Of a stretch of 11,392 nucleotides of DNA, positions 1-6,784 are shown piece by piece. Under the pieces are notes generated by a model. It was not told the origin of the DNA, ran no database searches, and saw only the letters and a program-made list of their open reading frames with translations. The stretch comes from 66-474 sp040388785 (GTDB lineage Bacteria > Pseudomonadota > Gammaproteobacteria > Xanthomonadales > Rhodanobacteraceae): NCBI GenBank assembly GCA_040388785.1, contig JAZKBD010000024.1:1-11392 (forward strand), read 5' to 3'. How positions within the stretch are numbered: position 1 is the first letter of the stretch; each line of letters opens with the position of its first letter. The translations under genes were made by a program, and so were the position numbers.

Positions 1-2203
1 AGTTGACCGTGGCGAGGTGCACCGCCGCGGCGCGCGCCAGTGCGAGTCCATCGTAAGTCGAGGTGCCGCGTCCGACTTCGTCCATCAGCACCAGCGATTG
101 CGCGGTCGCGTTGTGGAGGATGTTGGCGGTCTCGCTCATCTCGACCATGAATGTCGATTGCCCGCGTGCGAGGTCGTCGCCCGCGCCGATGCGGGTGAAG
201 ATGCGATCGATCGCGCCGATCGTCGCGCTGGCCGCAGGCACGTAACTGCCGATGTGCGCCAGCAGCACGATCAGCGCGTTCTGGCGCATGTAGGTGCTCT
301 TGCCGCCCATGTTGGGGCCGGTGATCACCAGCATGCGGCGAGCATCGTCCAGTGTGAGATCGTTCGGCTCGAACGGTTCGGAGCGCACGGCCTCCACCAC
401 CGGATGCCGACCGCGTTCGATCGCGATGCAGGCATCGTCGACCAGTTGCGGGCGCGACCAGTCGAGCGCGTCGGCGCGCTCGGCCAGCGCGGCCAGCACG
501 TCGAGTTCGGCCAGTGATTGCGCCGCTTGTTTCAGCGGTGCGAGCTTTTCGATCAGTGCGTTCAGCACGCCTTCGTACAGCGCGCGCTCGCGCATCAGCG
601 AGCGTTCCTTCGCCGACAGCACCTTGTCCTCGAACGCCTTCAATTCCTCGGTGATGTAGCGCTCGGCGTTCTTGGTGGTCTGGCGGCGGGTGTAATGCGC
701 GGGCGCCTTTTCGGCCTGCGTCTTGCCGAATTCGATGTAGTAGCCGTGCACGCGGTTGTAGCCGACTTTGAGCGTGGCAATGCCGGTCGCGGCGCGTTCG
801 CGGGCTTCGAGTTCGACGAGGTACTGATCGGCGTGCGTGGAAAGCCGGCGCAACTCGTCGAGCTCGGCGTCATAGCCGTCGGCGATCGCGCCGCCTTCGC
901 GCAGCAGCGCGGGCGGGCGCTCCACGATCGCGGCTTGCAGCAGGCGCACCGTATCCTGGTGCTCGCCGAGACGTTCGATCAACTGATGCAACAACGGAAT
1001 TGCTTCTCGACTATTCCGGCCATGGATGGCCGGCTCTTGATCTTCGCGATCAGGGACGATCGCACGAGCAATGCTGGGTGCCGCCGCCAACCCGTCGCGC
1101 AGCGTGGCGAGATCGCGGGGACGCGCCGAGCGCAGCGCGACGCGCGAAAGAATGCGTTCGAGATCCCCGATCGCGCGCAGTTGCTCGCGCAACGCATCGA
1201 GCACCCCGGCTTCGATCAGTGCCGCGAGTGACTGGTGCCGCCGTCGCAGCGTCACCTGGTCGCGCAAGGGCCGATGCAGCCAGCGTCGCAACGCGCGTGC
1301 ACCCATCGGGGTGATGGTGGAATCCAGCACGCCCAGCAAGGTGTAGCGCGAGTCGCCGCTCGGGTGCGAGTCGAGTTCGAGGTTGCGGCGGGTGGCGGCG
1401 TCCATCGCCACGGTTTCGTCGGCCGATTCGACCGCGAGGCCCGTCAGGTGCGGCAGCGCGGCCTTTTGGGTTTCCTGCAGGTAGCCGAGCAGGCAACCGG
1501 CCGCGGCGATGGCCAGCGGCACGCCATCGGCGCCGAAGCCGGAAAGATCGCGCGTGCCGAAGAATCGTGTCAGCTCGCGCCGGGCGCTGGTCTCGTCGAA
1601 ATGCCATGACGGACGCTTGCGCAGGCCGTTCAATGTCGCCACCGACTGCGGCCACGCCACGTCGTCGCAGACCAGCGTTTCGGCGGGTGCAAGCCGCGCG
1701 AGTTCGGCGGCCAGTGCGTCGGCATCGGCGACCTCGCTCATGAGAAAGCGGCCGCTGGCCAGATCGACCCACGCGAGCCCGAAGCCCGATGCGCCGGCCG
1801 CGATCGCCAGCAACAGGTTGTCGCGGCGCTCCGGCAGCAGCGCCTCGTCGGTGAGCGTGCCGGGCGTAACCACGCGCACGACCTTGCGCTCCATCGGTCC
1901 CTTGCCCGTCGGGTCGCCGATCTGTTCGCAGATGGCCGCCGATTCGCCCGCACGCACCAGTTTCGCCAGATACGATTCCACGGCGTGGTACGGCACGCCC
2001 GCCATCGGGATCGGTGCGCCGGCCGATTCGCCGCGCTGGGTCAGGGTGATGTCCAGCAGCCGCGCGGCCTTGCGCGCGTCGTCGTAGAACAGCTCGTAGA
2101 AATCGCCCATCCGGAACAGCAGCAAGGTGTCCGGGAACTCGGCCTTCGCAGCGAAATATTGCCGCATCAACGGCGTGTGGCGGGTGAGGTCGGCTTGGTC
2201 CAT
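1..2203 (-). CDS. mutS: DNA mismatch repair protein MutS (3' end beyond the window)
   Basis: MutS binds mismatches and small loops in newly replicated DNA and, with MutL, starts strand-specific repair in the cytoplasm. The start is the ATG at 2203-2201; about 734 residues are present and roughly 120 C-terminal residues lie beyond base 1. Visible motifs are the mismatch-reading Phe-X-Glu (GDFYELF, F35 and E37), the core motif HGYYIEF, the Walker A loop GPNMGGKST (about 629-637) and the Walker B segment LVLMDEVGRGTS (D708, E709). Walker A lies about 15 residues later than in E. coli MutS although F35 lies one earlier. The difference is an extra in-frame segment at about residues 382-401, which carries a DNA palindrome (separate entry). 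The frame stays open across it. No strong Shine-Dalgarno precedes the ATG. The gene diverges from phoB. Family assignment is certain; the exact start is less so. Confidence 0.97.
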   Translation of the reverse strand, partial: MDQADLTRHTPLMRQYFAAKAEFPDTLLLFRMGDFYELFYDDARKAARLLDITLTQRGESAGAPIPMAGVPYHAVESYLAKLVRAGESAAICEQIGDPTGKGPMERKVVRVVTPGTLTDEALLPERRDNLLLAIAAGASGFGLAWVDLASGRFLMSEVADADALAAELARLAPAETLVCDDVAWPQSVATLNGLRKRPSWHFDETSARRELTRFFGTRDLSGFGADGVPLAIAAAGCLLGYLQETQKAALPHLTGLAVESADETVAMDAATRRNLELDSHPSGDSRYTLLGVLDSTITPMGARALRRWLHRPLRDQVTLRRRHQSLAALIEAGVLDALREQLRAIGDLERILSRVALRSARPRDLATLRDGLAAAPSIARAIVPDREDQEPAIHGRNSREAIPLLHQLIERLGEHQDTVRLLQAAIVERPPALLREGGAIADGYDAELDELRRLSTHADQYLVELEARERAATGIATLKVGYNRVHGYYIEFGKTQAEKAPAHYTRRQTTKNAERYITEELKAFEDKVLSAKERSLMRERALYEGVLNALIEKLAPLKQAAQSLAELDVLAALAERADALDWSRPQLVDDACIAIERGRHPVVEAVRSEPFEPNDLTLDDARRMLVITGPNMGGKSTYMRQNALIVLLAHIGSYVPAASATIGAIDRIFTRIGAGDDLARGQSTFMVEMSETANILHNATAQSLVLMDEVGRGTSTYDGLALARAAAVHLATVN
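1007..1060 (-). repeat. In-frame palindrome-bearing insertion inside mutS
   Basis: This segment encodes about 18-20 residues (around 382-401, including PAIHGRNSREA) with no counterpart in E. coli-type MutS, between the conserved RDLATLRDGL helix and the ERLGEHQDT region. It contains a perfect palindrome, CCGGCCAT-GG-ATGGCCGG (1016-1033, 8-bp arms), and a second small hairpin, TGATC-TTCGC-GATCA (1038-1052). Codons here (AGT, CGA, CAA, GAT, ATT) are less GC-biased than in the rest of mutS. It looks like a short palindromic repeat inserted in frame. The borders are estimated from conserved motifs, not from an alignment. Confidence 0.55.
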
Positions 2204-2263
2204 CTCGGGTGCGGCGGGTCGTGGCAAGCGCGCAGTGTCGCACGCGACGGCGGCCGGCCCAAG

Positions 2264-2281
2264 CTGTAATGAGATTGTCAT
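2264..2281 (+). promoter_or_regulatory. Candidate Pho box upstream of phoB
   Basis: CTGTAAT-GAGA-TTGTCAT matches the PhoB direct-repeat consensus (CTGTCAT, 4-nt spacer, CTGTCAT) at 6 of 7 positions in each half-site, with the expected 11-nt period. It lies 50 nt before the phoB start and just before a -10-like element, as expected for PhoB-activated autoregulation. Confidence 0.7.
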
Positions 2282-2291
2282 GTTGTGCCGC

Positions 2292-2300
2292 TGCAATAAT
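2292..2300 (+). promoter_or_regulatory. Extended -10 element of the phoB promoter
   Basis: TGC-AATAAT matches an extended -10 (TGn followed by TATAAT, 5 of 6). It starts 10 bp after the Pho box, counting from the TG, a geometry compatible with a PhoB-activated promoter in which the box replaces the -35. Transcription would start near 2307, leaving a leader of about 25 nt. Confidence 0.45.
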
Positions 2301-2330
2301 CGCGTCACGTGCCTGACACGGAACCCGAGC

Positions 2331-3020
2331 ATGCACAAACGCATTCTGGTCGTCGAAGACGAAGCCTCGATCCGCGACATGGTGGCGTTCGCCTTGCGCA
2401 AGGCCGACATGGAGGCGATCCATGCCGCCGATGCGCGCGCGGCGCTGGTGGCGATCAGCGACACGCCGCCGGATCTGATCCTGCTGGACTGGATGTTGCC
2501 GGGCATGACGGGGCTGGAACTGGCGCGCCGGTTGCGCAGCGAGGAGCGCACCGCCGAGGTGCCGATCATCATGCTGACCGCGCGCGGCGAGGAAATGGAC
2601 CGCGTCAACGGGCTCGAGGCCGGCGTGGACGACTACGTGGTCAAGCCGTTTTCCACGCGCGAACTGATTGCGCGCATCAAGGCGGTGCTGCGGCGCGCGC
2701 AGGCCGACGGCGGCACGGGCTCCATCGAAAGTGGCGGGCTGCGCATCGATGGTCCCGCGCATCGCGTGTATGCCGGCGACGCGCAGGTCGAAATCGGTCC
2801 CACCGAATACCGCCTGCTGCATTTCTTCATGAGCCACGCCGAACGTGCATATTCGCGCGCGCAATTGCTGGACCAGGTCTGGGGCGGCAGTGTGTACGTC
2901 GAGGAGCGCACGGTCGACGTGCATATCCGTCGGCTGCGTAAGACGCTGGAACCGTTCGGACTGGATGATTTGATCCAGACGGTGCGCGGCACCGGCTATC
3001 GGTTCTCCACTTCGCCATGA
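2331..3020 (+). CDS. phoB: Phosphate-regulon response regulator PhoB
   Basis: PhoB is an OmpR-family response regulator that, once phosphorylated by PhoR, binds Pho boxes and recruits RNA polymerase to phosphate-starvation genes. The protein has 229 residues, the usual length. The receiver domain (about 1-120) shows acidic-pocket residues E9 and D10, the phospho-acceptor D53 in LILLDWMLPGMTG, T83 and K105 (VVKPFS). The C-terminal winged helix (about 130-229) contains GPTEYRLL, the recognition-helix region ERTVDVHIRRLRKTL and the terminal RGTGYRF hairpin. The ATG at 2331 gives the canonical N-terminus MHKRILVVEDE; a weak GGAA lies 7 nt before it. It is preceded by a Pho box and overlaps phoR by 4 nt (ATGA), so the pair is cotranscribed and probably translationally coupled. 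Confidence 0.97.
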   Translation: MHKRILVVEDEASIRDMVAFALRKADMEAIHAADARAALVAISDTPPDLILLDWMLPGMTGLELARRLRSEERTAEVPIIMLTARGEEMDRVNGLEAGVDDYVVKPFSTRELIARIKAVLRRAQADGGTGSIESGGLRIDGPAHRVYAGDAQVEIGPTEYRLLHFFMSHAERAYSRAQLLDQVWGGSVYVEERTVDVHIRRLRKTLEPFGLDDLIQTVRGTGYRFSTSP

Positions 3021-4051
3021 ACGCGGATCGCGCGCGCGCGCGGCGACTCGCGGCGCAACTGAGCGACCTGCGCACGGTGGCTTGTGCCTTGCGGGACGCG
3101 CTGGTCCTGCTGGACCCGGACGGCAACATGCGCTGGTGCAATCCGGCGGCGCAGCGCCTGCTCGGTGTCGTGTGGCCGCGCGATCGCGGCCAGCCGCTGG
3201 CCGCGCGTTTTGGTGATGGCGAGGCCGGCGTGTGGTTGCGGACCGGGCAGGGGGATGCCGACGACGTGGCTTCACCCGTCGATGCCGCGGTGCGGCTGGA
3301 ATTGAATCTGATTCCGTACAGCGAACATCGTCGCCTGTTGATCGCGCGCGACATCAGCCGCGTCACCAGGCTGGAACAGGTGCGCCGCGATTTCGTCGCC
3401 AACGTTTCGCACGAACTGCGCACGCCGCTGACTGTGATCCATGGTTACCTGGAGCTGCTCGATCCCCAAGACGTGCCCGCATTGGCGCCGGTGCTCAATG
3501 AAATGCGCACGCAGTCGCAGCGGATGCGGCAGATCGTCGAGGACCTGCTGGAACTGTCGCGGCTGGAGATGCAGCAGCACGTGCCGGAAGAGCGCGTGGA
3601 AATGGCACCACTGCTCGGATCACTGCAACGCGAGGCGGAGGCCTTGAGCCATGGCAAGCACCGCGTCGCGGTGGAGGACGAAGGCCATGTCGACCTGCTG
3701 GGTTCGCCCAAGGATCTGCACAGCGCGTTCTCGAACCTGGTCAGCAACGCCGTGCGCTACACGCCCGAAGGCGGCAGCATCACGATCCGCTGGCGGCGCA
3801 CGCCGACCGGCGCCGAGTATTCGGTCACCGACACCGGCTACGGCATTCCCACTGACCACTTGTCGCGGTTGACCGAACGCTTCTACCGCGTCTCGTCAAG
3901 CCGATCGCGCGCGACCGGCGGCACGGGACTCGGGTTGTCCATCGTCAAGCACGTGCTGAACCTGCACGACGCGCAGTTGCGGATCGAAAGCGAGCCCGGC
4001 GAGGGTTCGACCTTCACCTGCGTGTTCGACAATGCGCGCTTGCTGGATTGA
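3017..4051 (+). CDS. phoR: Phosphate-regulon sensor histidine kinase PhoR, lacking membrane segments
   Basis: PhoR phosphorylates PhoB when phosphate is scarce and dephosphorylates it when phosphate is plentiful, in response to the Pst transporter through PhoU. The 344-residue protein has a PAS domain (about 20-115; ALVLLDPDGNMRWCNPAA), a HisKA domain with phospho-acceptor H132 in NVSHELRTPLTV, and an ATPase domain with N box SNLVSNAVRYTP (about 239-250), G1 DTGYGIP, F-box region TERFYRV and G2 GTGLGLSIV. E. coli PhoR is about 431 residues with two N-terminal transmembrane helices. Here the protein begins at the basic linker just before the PAS domain, and no hydrophobic segment is visible. 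An in-frame stop at 2939-2941, about 25 codons before the ATG, rules out a longer N-terminus. The start overlaps the phoB stop. The kinase core looks intact; the change is in membrane anchoring. Confidence 0.93.
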   Translation: MNADRARARRLAAQLSDLRTVACALRDALVLLDPDGNMRWCNPAAQRLLGVVWPRDRGQPLAARFGDGEAGVWLRTGQGDADDVASPVDAAVRLELNLIPYSEHRRLLIARDISRVTRLEQVRRDFVANVSHELRTPLTVIHGYLELLDPQDVPALAPVLNEMRTQSQRMRQIVEDLLELSRLEMQQHVPEERVEMAPLLGSLQREAEALSHGKHRVAVEDEGHVDLLGSPKDLHSAFSNLVSNAVRYTPEGGSITIRWRRTPTGAEYSVTDTGYGIPTDHLSRLTERFYRVSSSRSRATGGTGLGLSIVKHVLNLHDAQLRIESEPGEGSTFTCVFDNARLLD

Positions 4052-4052
4052 G

Positions 4053-4166
4053 CCCTCTCCCTCCGGGAGAGGGTGCCCCGAAAGGGGCGGGTGACGGTAC
4101 GAATCTCGCGTGAAATCCGGACCCTCACCCGGCGCTGCGCGCCACCCTCTCGCGATGGGAGAGGGG
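4053..4166 (+). repeat. Multi-hairpin intergenic repeat, copy A
   Basis: This element begins one base after the phoR stop and fills most of the gap to the convergent porin gene. In order it contains: a 9-bp hairpin CCCTCTCCC-TCC-GGGAGAGGG (4053-4073); GCCCC-GAAA-GGGGC (4075-4088) with a GNRA-type loop; a TGACGGTACG...CCCTCA central stem region (about 4092-4128); GGCGC-TGC-GCGCC (4131-4143); and a second CCCTCTC...GAGAGGG hairpin (4145-4165). The same order and sequence recur in reverse orientation at 6631-6756. It could end transcription or protect transcripts from both sides; no T-tract is present. Confidence 0.8.
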
Positions 4167-4178
4167 AACAGCAGTGCG

Positions 4179-5339
4179 TCAGAACTTCACCTCACCCCAC
4201 GCGCCGATTTCGCGGGTGTGGATCTCGGTGGTGGTGTCGTTGCGCAGGCGTTCGTCCTTGTACGCGACCGCCACCCGCACGCCCTTGGTGACCGGGAACG
4301 CGACACCCGCATTCCAGTAGGTGTCTTTCAGCGACGGATCGATGTCCTTGCTGGGCTTGACCTGGTCGTAGCGCGCGAACAGCGAAGCGGAAGTGAAGTC
4401 GTAGCTGCCCCACAGCGACCAACCCGATGCCGAGTCGGTGGCGGGCGTGGTGACGTTCTTCCAGTTGTCGGCCTTGAACCAGTCCGCGCCGAGGCGCAGG
4501 CCGCCGCGGTTCCACGCGGCCATCGCGTCGTAGCGGCGCGCGCTGTGCAGGGTCGAGACCGTTTGCGTGTCCTTGCCGAGATCGCCGTCGTAGGCACCGA
4601 CCGCGAACATCAGGCCCTTCACCGGCTGCAGGCCGACGCGACCCTCGAAGTCGACGTGATCGGAGCGCGACGGATTCTTGTAGCCGCCGCCGTTCACCGC
4701 CGACACCTGGTAATTGAAAATGCCGTTGTCGCCGAGCAGGTGCAGGCCCCAGTCCGCGGAGTTGCCCAGTTTTTCCCGGTCGACCAGCGTGTTCTCGACG
4801 AAGCGGTAGCCGTACCAGTCCTCGACGAAGGGAATCCACGCCATGTTGGCCGAACCGACGCGCAGCGTGGCGAGCTTTGAAAATGCCCCCTGCACGTAGG
4901 CCTTCTTCACGAACAACTGGGTCTCGCCGTCGTTGCCGACGTAGTTGAAGTCGGTGGTGAGGTTCGCCGACCAGATGTCGTTGAACTGGTGGTCGATCGA
5001 CAGATAGAAGCGCTTGACGTCGAGGCCCGTGCCGGAAGCATCGGTTTTGCTGCCGTTGCTGGTCTGGTCGATGTTGGTCATGTCCACGAACATCGTGCCG
5101 CTGACCCTGGTGTTGCCGGCCCATGTGGCGAACGTGTCCGCGGGCGGCGCCTGGGCCTGGACTTGCGCCTGTGCTTGCTGCTTCTGCTCGAGTTCGGAGA
5201 CCTGGGTCTGCAGTGTCGCCAGTTGCGCGCGCAGTTGCGCCAGGTCGGTGGCATCGTCGCCGGCCGTTTGCGCCTGCGCGCCGAGGCTGGCAAGGGTCAG
5301 TCCGGCGGCGACAGCCGCTGCAAGCATCTTGATACGCAC
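4179..5339 (-). CDS. Outer-membrane porin, OprO/OprP-like (probable phosphate/polyphosphate porin)
   Basis: The 386-residue product is an outer-membrane beta-barrel. A signal peptide (hydrophobic run about 5-19, likely cleavage after GAQA, residue 23) is followed by a heptad-like coiled coil (about 31-55; LRAQLATLQTQVSELEQ) and a Gln/Ala/Pro linker. Alternating amphipathic strands then run to a C-terminal Phe (GEVKF), the usual barrel-assembly signal. The N-terminal coiled coil with a trimer-type barrel resembles the OprO/OprP phosphate-selective porins, though this protein is shorter than OprP. The GTG start at 5339 is chosen because AGGAGA lies 5 nt upstream; the in-frame ATG at 5327 would be too far from it. 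The gene diverges from pstS and has a candidate Pho box upstream, supporting a phosphate role. Anion selectivity is inferred, not shown. Confidence 0.85.
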   Translation of the reverse strand: MRIKMLAAAVAAGLTLASLGAQAQTAGDDATDLAQLRAQLATLQTQVSELEQKQQAQAQVQAQAPPADTFATWAGNTRVSGTMFVDMTNIDQTSNGSKTDASGTGLDVKRFYLSIDHQFNDIWSANLTTDFNYVGNDGETQLFVKKAYVQGAFSKLATLRVGSANMAWIPFVEDWYGYRFVENTLVDREKLGNSADWGLHLLGDNGIFNYQVSAVNGGGYKNPSRSDHVDFEGRVGLQPVKGLMFAVGAYDGDLGKDTQTVSTLHSARRYDAMAAWNRGGLRLGADWFKADNWKNVTTPATDSASGWSLWGSYDFTSASLFARYDQVKPSKDIDPSLKDTYWNAGVAFPVTKGVRVAVAYKDERLRNDTTTEIHTREIGAWGEVKF

Positions 5340-5344
5340 ACGTT

Positions 5345-5350
5345 TCTCCT
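5345..5350 (-). promoter_or_regulatory. Ribosome binding site of the porin gene (fixes GTG start)
   Basis: AGGAGA on the minus strand ends 5 nt before GTG at 5339-5337. This spacing favours the GTG over the ATG 12 nt further in. Confidence 0.75.
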
Positions 5351-5414
5351 TGGATTGGATGGAAGCAACGCGGCGAAAGATGCGCGGCGCCGGTTACGGC
5401 GAGTTGGCACTGAC

Positions 5415-5432
5415 GTGACGGTTTGGTGACAC
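5415..5432 (-). promoter_or_regulatory. Candidate Pho box upstream of the porin gene
   Basis: Read on the minus strand, GTGTCAC-CAAA-CCGTCAC has two half-sites with the right 11-nt period, each matching the CTGTCA(T/C) consensus at 6 of 7 positions. It lies about 75 nt before the porin start. No convincing -10 hexamer was found at the usual distance, so the promoter is incomplete as read. Confidence 0.5.
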
Positions 5433-5449
5433 GAGCGCGCGCCAGCGCG

Positions 5450-5478
5450 CTGTCATCTGCCTGCAACATTTCCCTCAT
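5450..5478 (+). promoter_or_regulatory. Candidate Pho box (three half-sites) upstream of pstS
   Basis: CTGTCAT at 5450 is a perfect half-site. It is followed with exact 11-nt periodicity by CTGCAAC (5461, 5 of 7 to CTGTCAC) and CCCTCAT (5472, 5 of 7). A further isolated half-site, GTGTCAT (5508-5514), stands 10 bp before TTGTAT (5525-5530), a possible weak -10. The array lies about 100 nt upstream of pstS, as expected for the main PhoB-controlled operon. Confidence 0.6.
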
Positions 5479-5563
5479 CGAACGGCAACAGGCGGGCGCT
5501 GGAATGCGTGTCATCGAGAGGGCGTTGTATGCGTCCTCGATATCAATCCCGCCACGACGCACC

Positions 5564-5568
5564 AGGAG
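5564..5568 (+). promoter_or_regulatory. Ribosome binding site of pstS (fixes GTG start)
   Basis: AGGAG lies 6 nt before the GTG at 5575-5577. It supports GTG as the start and places a complete signal peptide at the N-terminus. Confidence 0.8.
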
Positions 5569-5574
5569 ACTCGC

Positions 5575-6597
5575 GTGACCTCGAACAACAAGCTTCGCCT
5601 GCTCGCACTCGCCACCACGCTCGCGCTCGGCATCGGCGCGGCGCACGCCACCGACATCACCGGCGCCGGTTCCAGCTTCGTCTATCCGGTGATCTCGAAG
5701 TGGTCGGCGGCTTATGCCGAGAAAACCGGCAACCGCGTGAACTACCAGTCGATCGGCTCGGGCGGCGGCATCGCGCAGATCAAGGCCGGCACGGTGGACT
5801 TCGGCGCCAGCGACATGCCGCTGGACGAAGCGACGCTCGCCAAGTTCGGCCTGGGCCAATTCCCCGACGTGATCGGCGGCATCGTGCCGGCGTACAACAT
5901 CGCGGGCATCGCGCCCGGCAAGCTGGTGCTGGATGGTTCGACGTTGGCGAAGATCTTCCTCGGTCAGATCAGCAACTGGTCCGATCCCGCGATCGCGGCC
6001 TTGAACCCGGACATCGCGCTGCCCAGCGCGAAGATCACCGTGGTGCATCGCTCGGACGGTTCGGGCACCACCTTCAACTTTTCCGACTACCTGTCGAAAG
6101 TCAGCCCGGAATGGAAGGCGAAAGTGGGCGAGGGCACCGCGGTGAACTGGCCGACCGGCATCGGCGGCAAGGGCAACGAAGGCGTGTCGGCGTACGTCAG
6201 GCAGATTCCGAATTCGATCGGCTACGTCGAATACGCCTACGCCGTGCAGAACCATCTGGGCTACGCGCGCATGAAGAATGCCGCCGGCAAGGTGGTGCAG
6301 CCAGACAGCGCGAGTTTCAGTGCCGCCGCCGCGACCGCCGACTGGGCGCACGCGAAGAACTTCAACCTGCTGATGACCAACGCGCCGGGCGCCGACGCGT
6401 GGCCGATCACCGCGACCTCGTGGGTGATCATGTACAGGCAACCGAAGAACGCCGCGAACTCGAAGGTGGCGCTGGGGTTCTTCCGCTATGCCTACGGCGA
6501 TGGCAAGTCCGCGGCCGCCGCGCTGGATTACGTGCCGCTGCCGGCCGGCCTCGTGAGCCAGATCGAGGCGTACTGGAACGCCCAGTTCAAACAATGA
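5575..6597 (+). CDS. pstS: Periplasmic phosphate-binding protein PstS
   Basis: PstS captures inorganic phosphate in the periplasm and delivers it to the PstCA channel. The 340-residue precursor starts at GTG 5575 and has a Sec signal peptide (basic KLR, hydrophobic LLALATTLALGIG, cleavage after AHA, residue 25). The mature protein opens with TDITGAGSSF and carries the ligand-site motifs GAGSSF (30-35), SIGSGGG (59-65), DFGASD (75-80) and RSDGSGTT (159-166), all typical of PstS phosphate coordination. No lipobox cysteine is seen, so it should be a soluble periplasmic protein as in E. coli. It is the first gene of pstSCAB-phoU, behind candidate PhoB sites. A 187-nt gap containing repeat copy B separates it from pstC, an arrangement that may allow PstS to be made in excess. 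Confidence 0.97.
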   Translation: MTSNNKLRLLALATTLALGIGAAHATDITGAGSSFVYPVISKWSAAYAEKTGNRVNYQSIGSGGGIAQIKAGTVDFGASDMPLDEATLAKFGLGQFPDVIGGIVPAYNIAGIAPGKLVLDGSTLAKIFLGQISNWSDPAIAALNPDIALPSAKITVVHRSDGSGTTFNFSDYLSKVSPEWKAKVGEGTAVNWPTGIGGKGNEGVSAYVRQIPNSIGYVEYAYAVQNHLGYARMKNAAGKVVQPDSASFSAAAATADWAHAKNFNLLMTNAPGADAWPITATSWVIMYRQPKNAANSKVALGFFRYAYGDGKSAAAALDYVPLPAGLVSQIEAYWNAQFKQ

Positions 6598-6630
6598 GCC
6601 TTCCAGCGGAACCCCGGCCGTTCCTTTCTC

Positions 6631-6756
6631 CCTTCTCCCTTCGGGAGAAGGTGGCGCGCAGCGCCGGATGAGGGTACGTCGTCGCGCGGATGTTGCAAGT
6701 CGCATCTGCGTACCCTCACCCACCCCTTCGGGGCACCCTCTCCCGGAGGGAGAGGG
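6631..6756 (-). repeat. Multi-hairpin intergenic repeat, copy B (inverted relative to copy A)
   Basis: On the plus strand the order is CCTTCTCCC-TTC-GGGAGAAGG (6631-6651), GGCGC-GCA-GCGCC (6653-6665), a 10-bp central stem TGAGGGTACG / CGTACCCTCA (6669-6678 with 6709-6718), CCCC-TTC-GGGG (6723-6733) and CCCTCTCCC-GGA-GGGAGAGGG (6736-6756). Its reverse complement aligns with copy A element by element, including the shared GGCGCTGCGCGCC segment. It sits inside the pst operon between pstS and pstC. RNA from it would fold into a branched chain of stable hairpins, with no T-tract for intrinsic termination. Confidence 0.8.
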
Positions 6757-6784
6757 AAACATCCAATGCATCCATGAAGATTGC

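Noticed and set aside
1050..3275. A 741-codon open frame on the minus strand across mutS, phoB and the start of phoR
   Set aside because: It is antisense to phoB and phoR and out of frame with mutS, is rich in Arg, Ala and Pro without domains, and is explained by high GC removing stop codons.
4053..4166. Repeat copy A as a CRISPR or an insertion-sequence remnant
   Set aside because: There are no regularly spaced identical repeats, no transposase fragment and no target-site duplication; it is a chain of short hairpins.
6668..6784. A longer start for pstC adding 39 residues
   Set aside because: The extension is translated repeat copy B (Pro/Gly/Arg-rich) and has no family similarity; the ATG at 6785 fits better.
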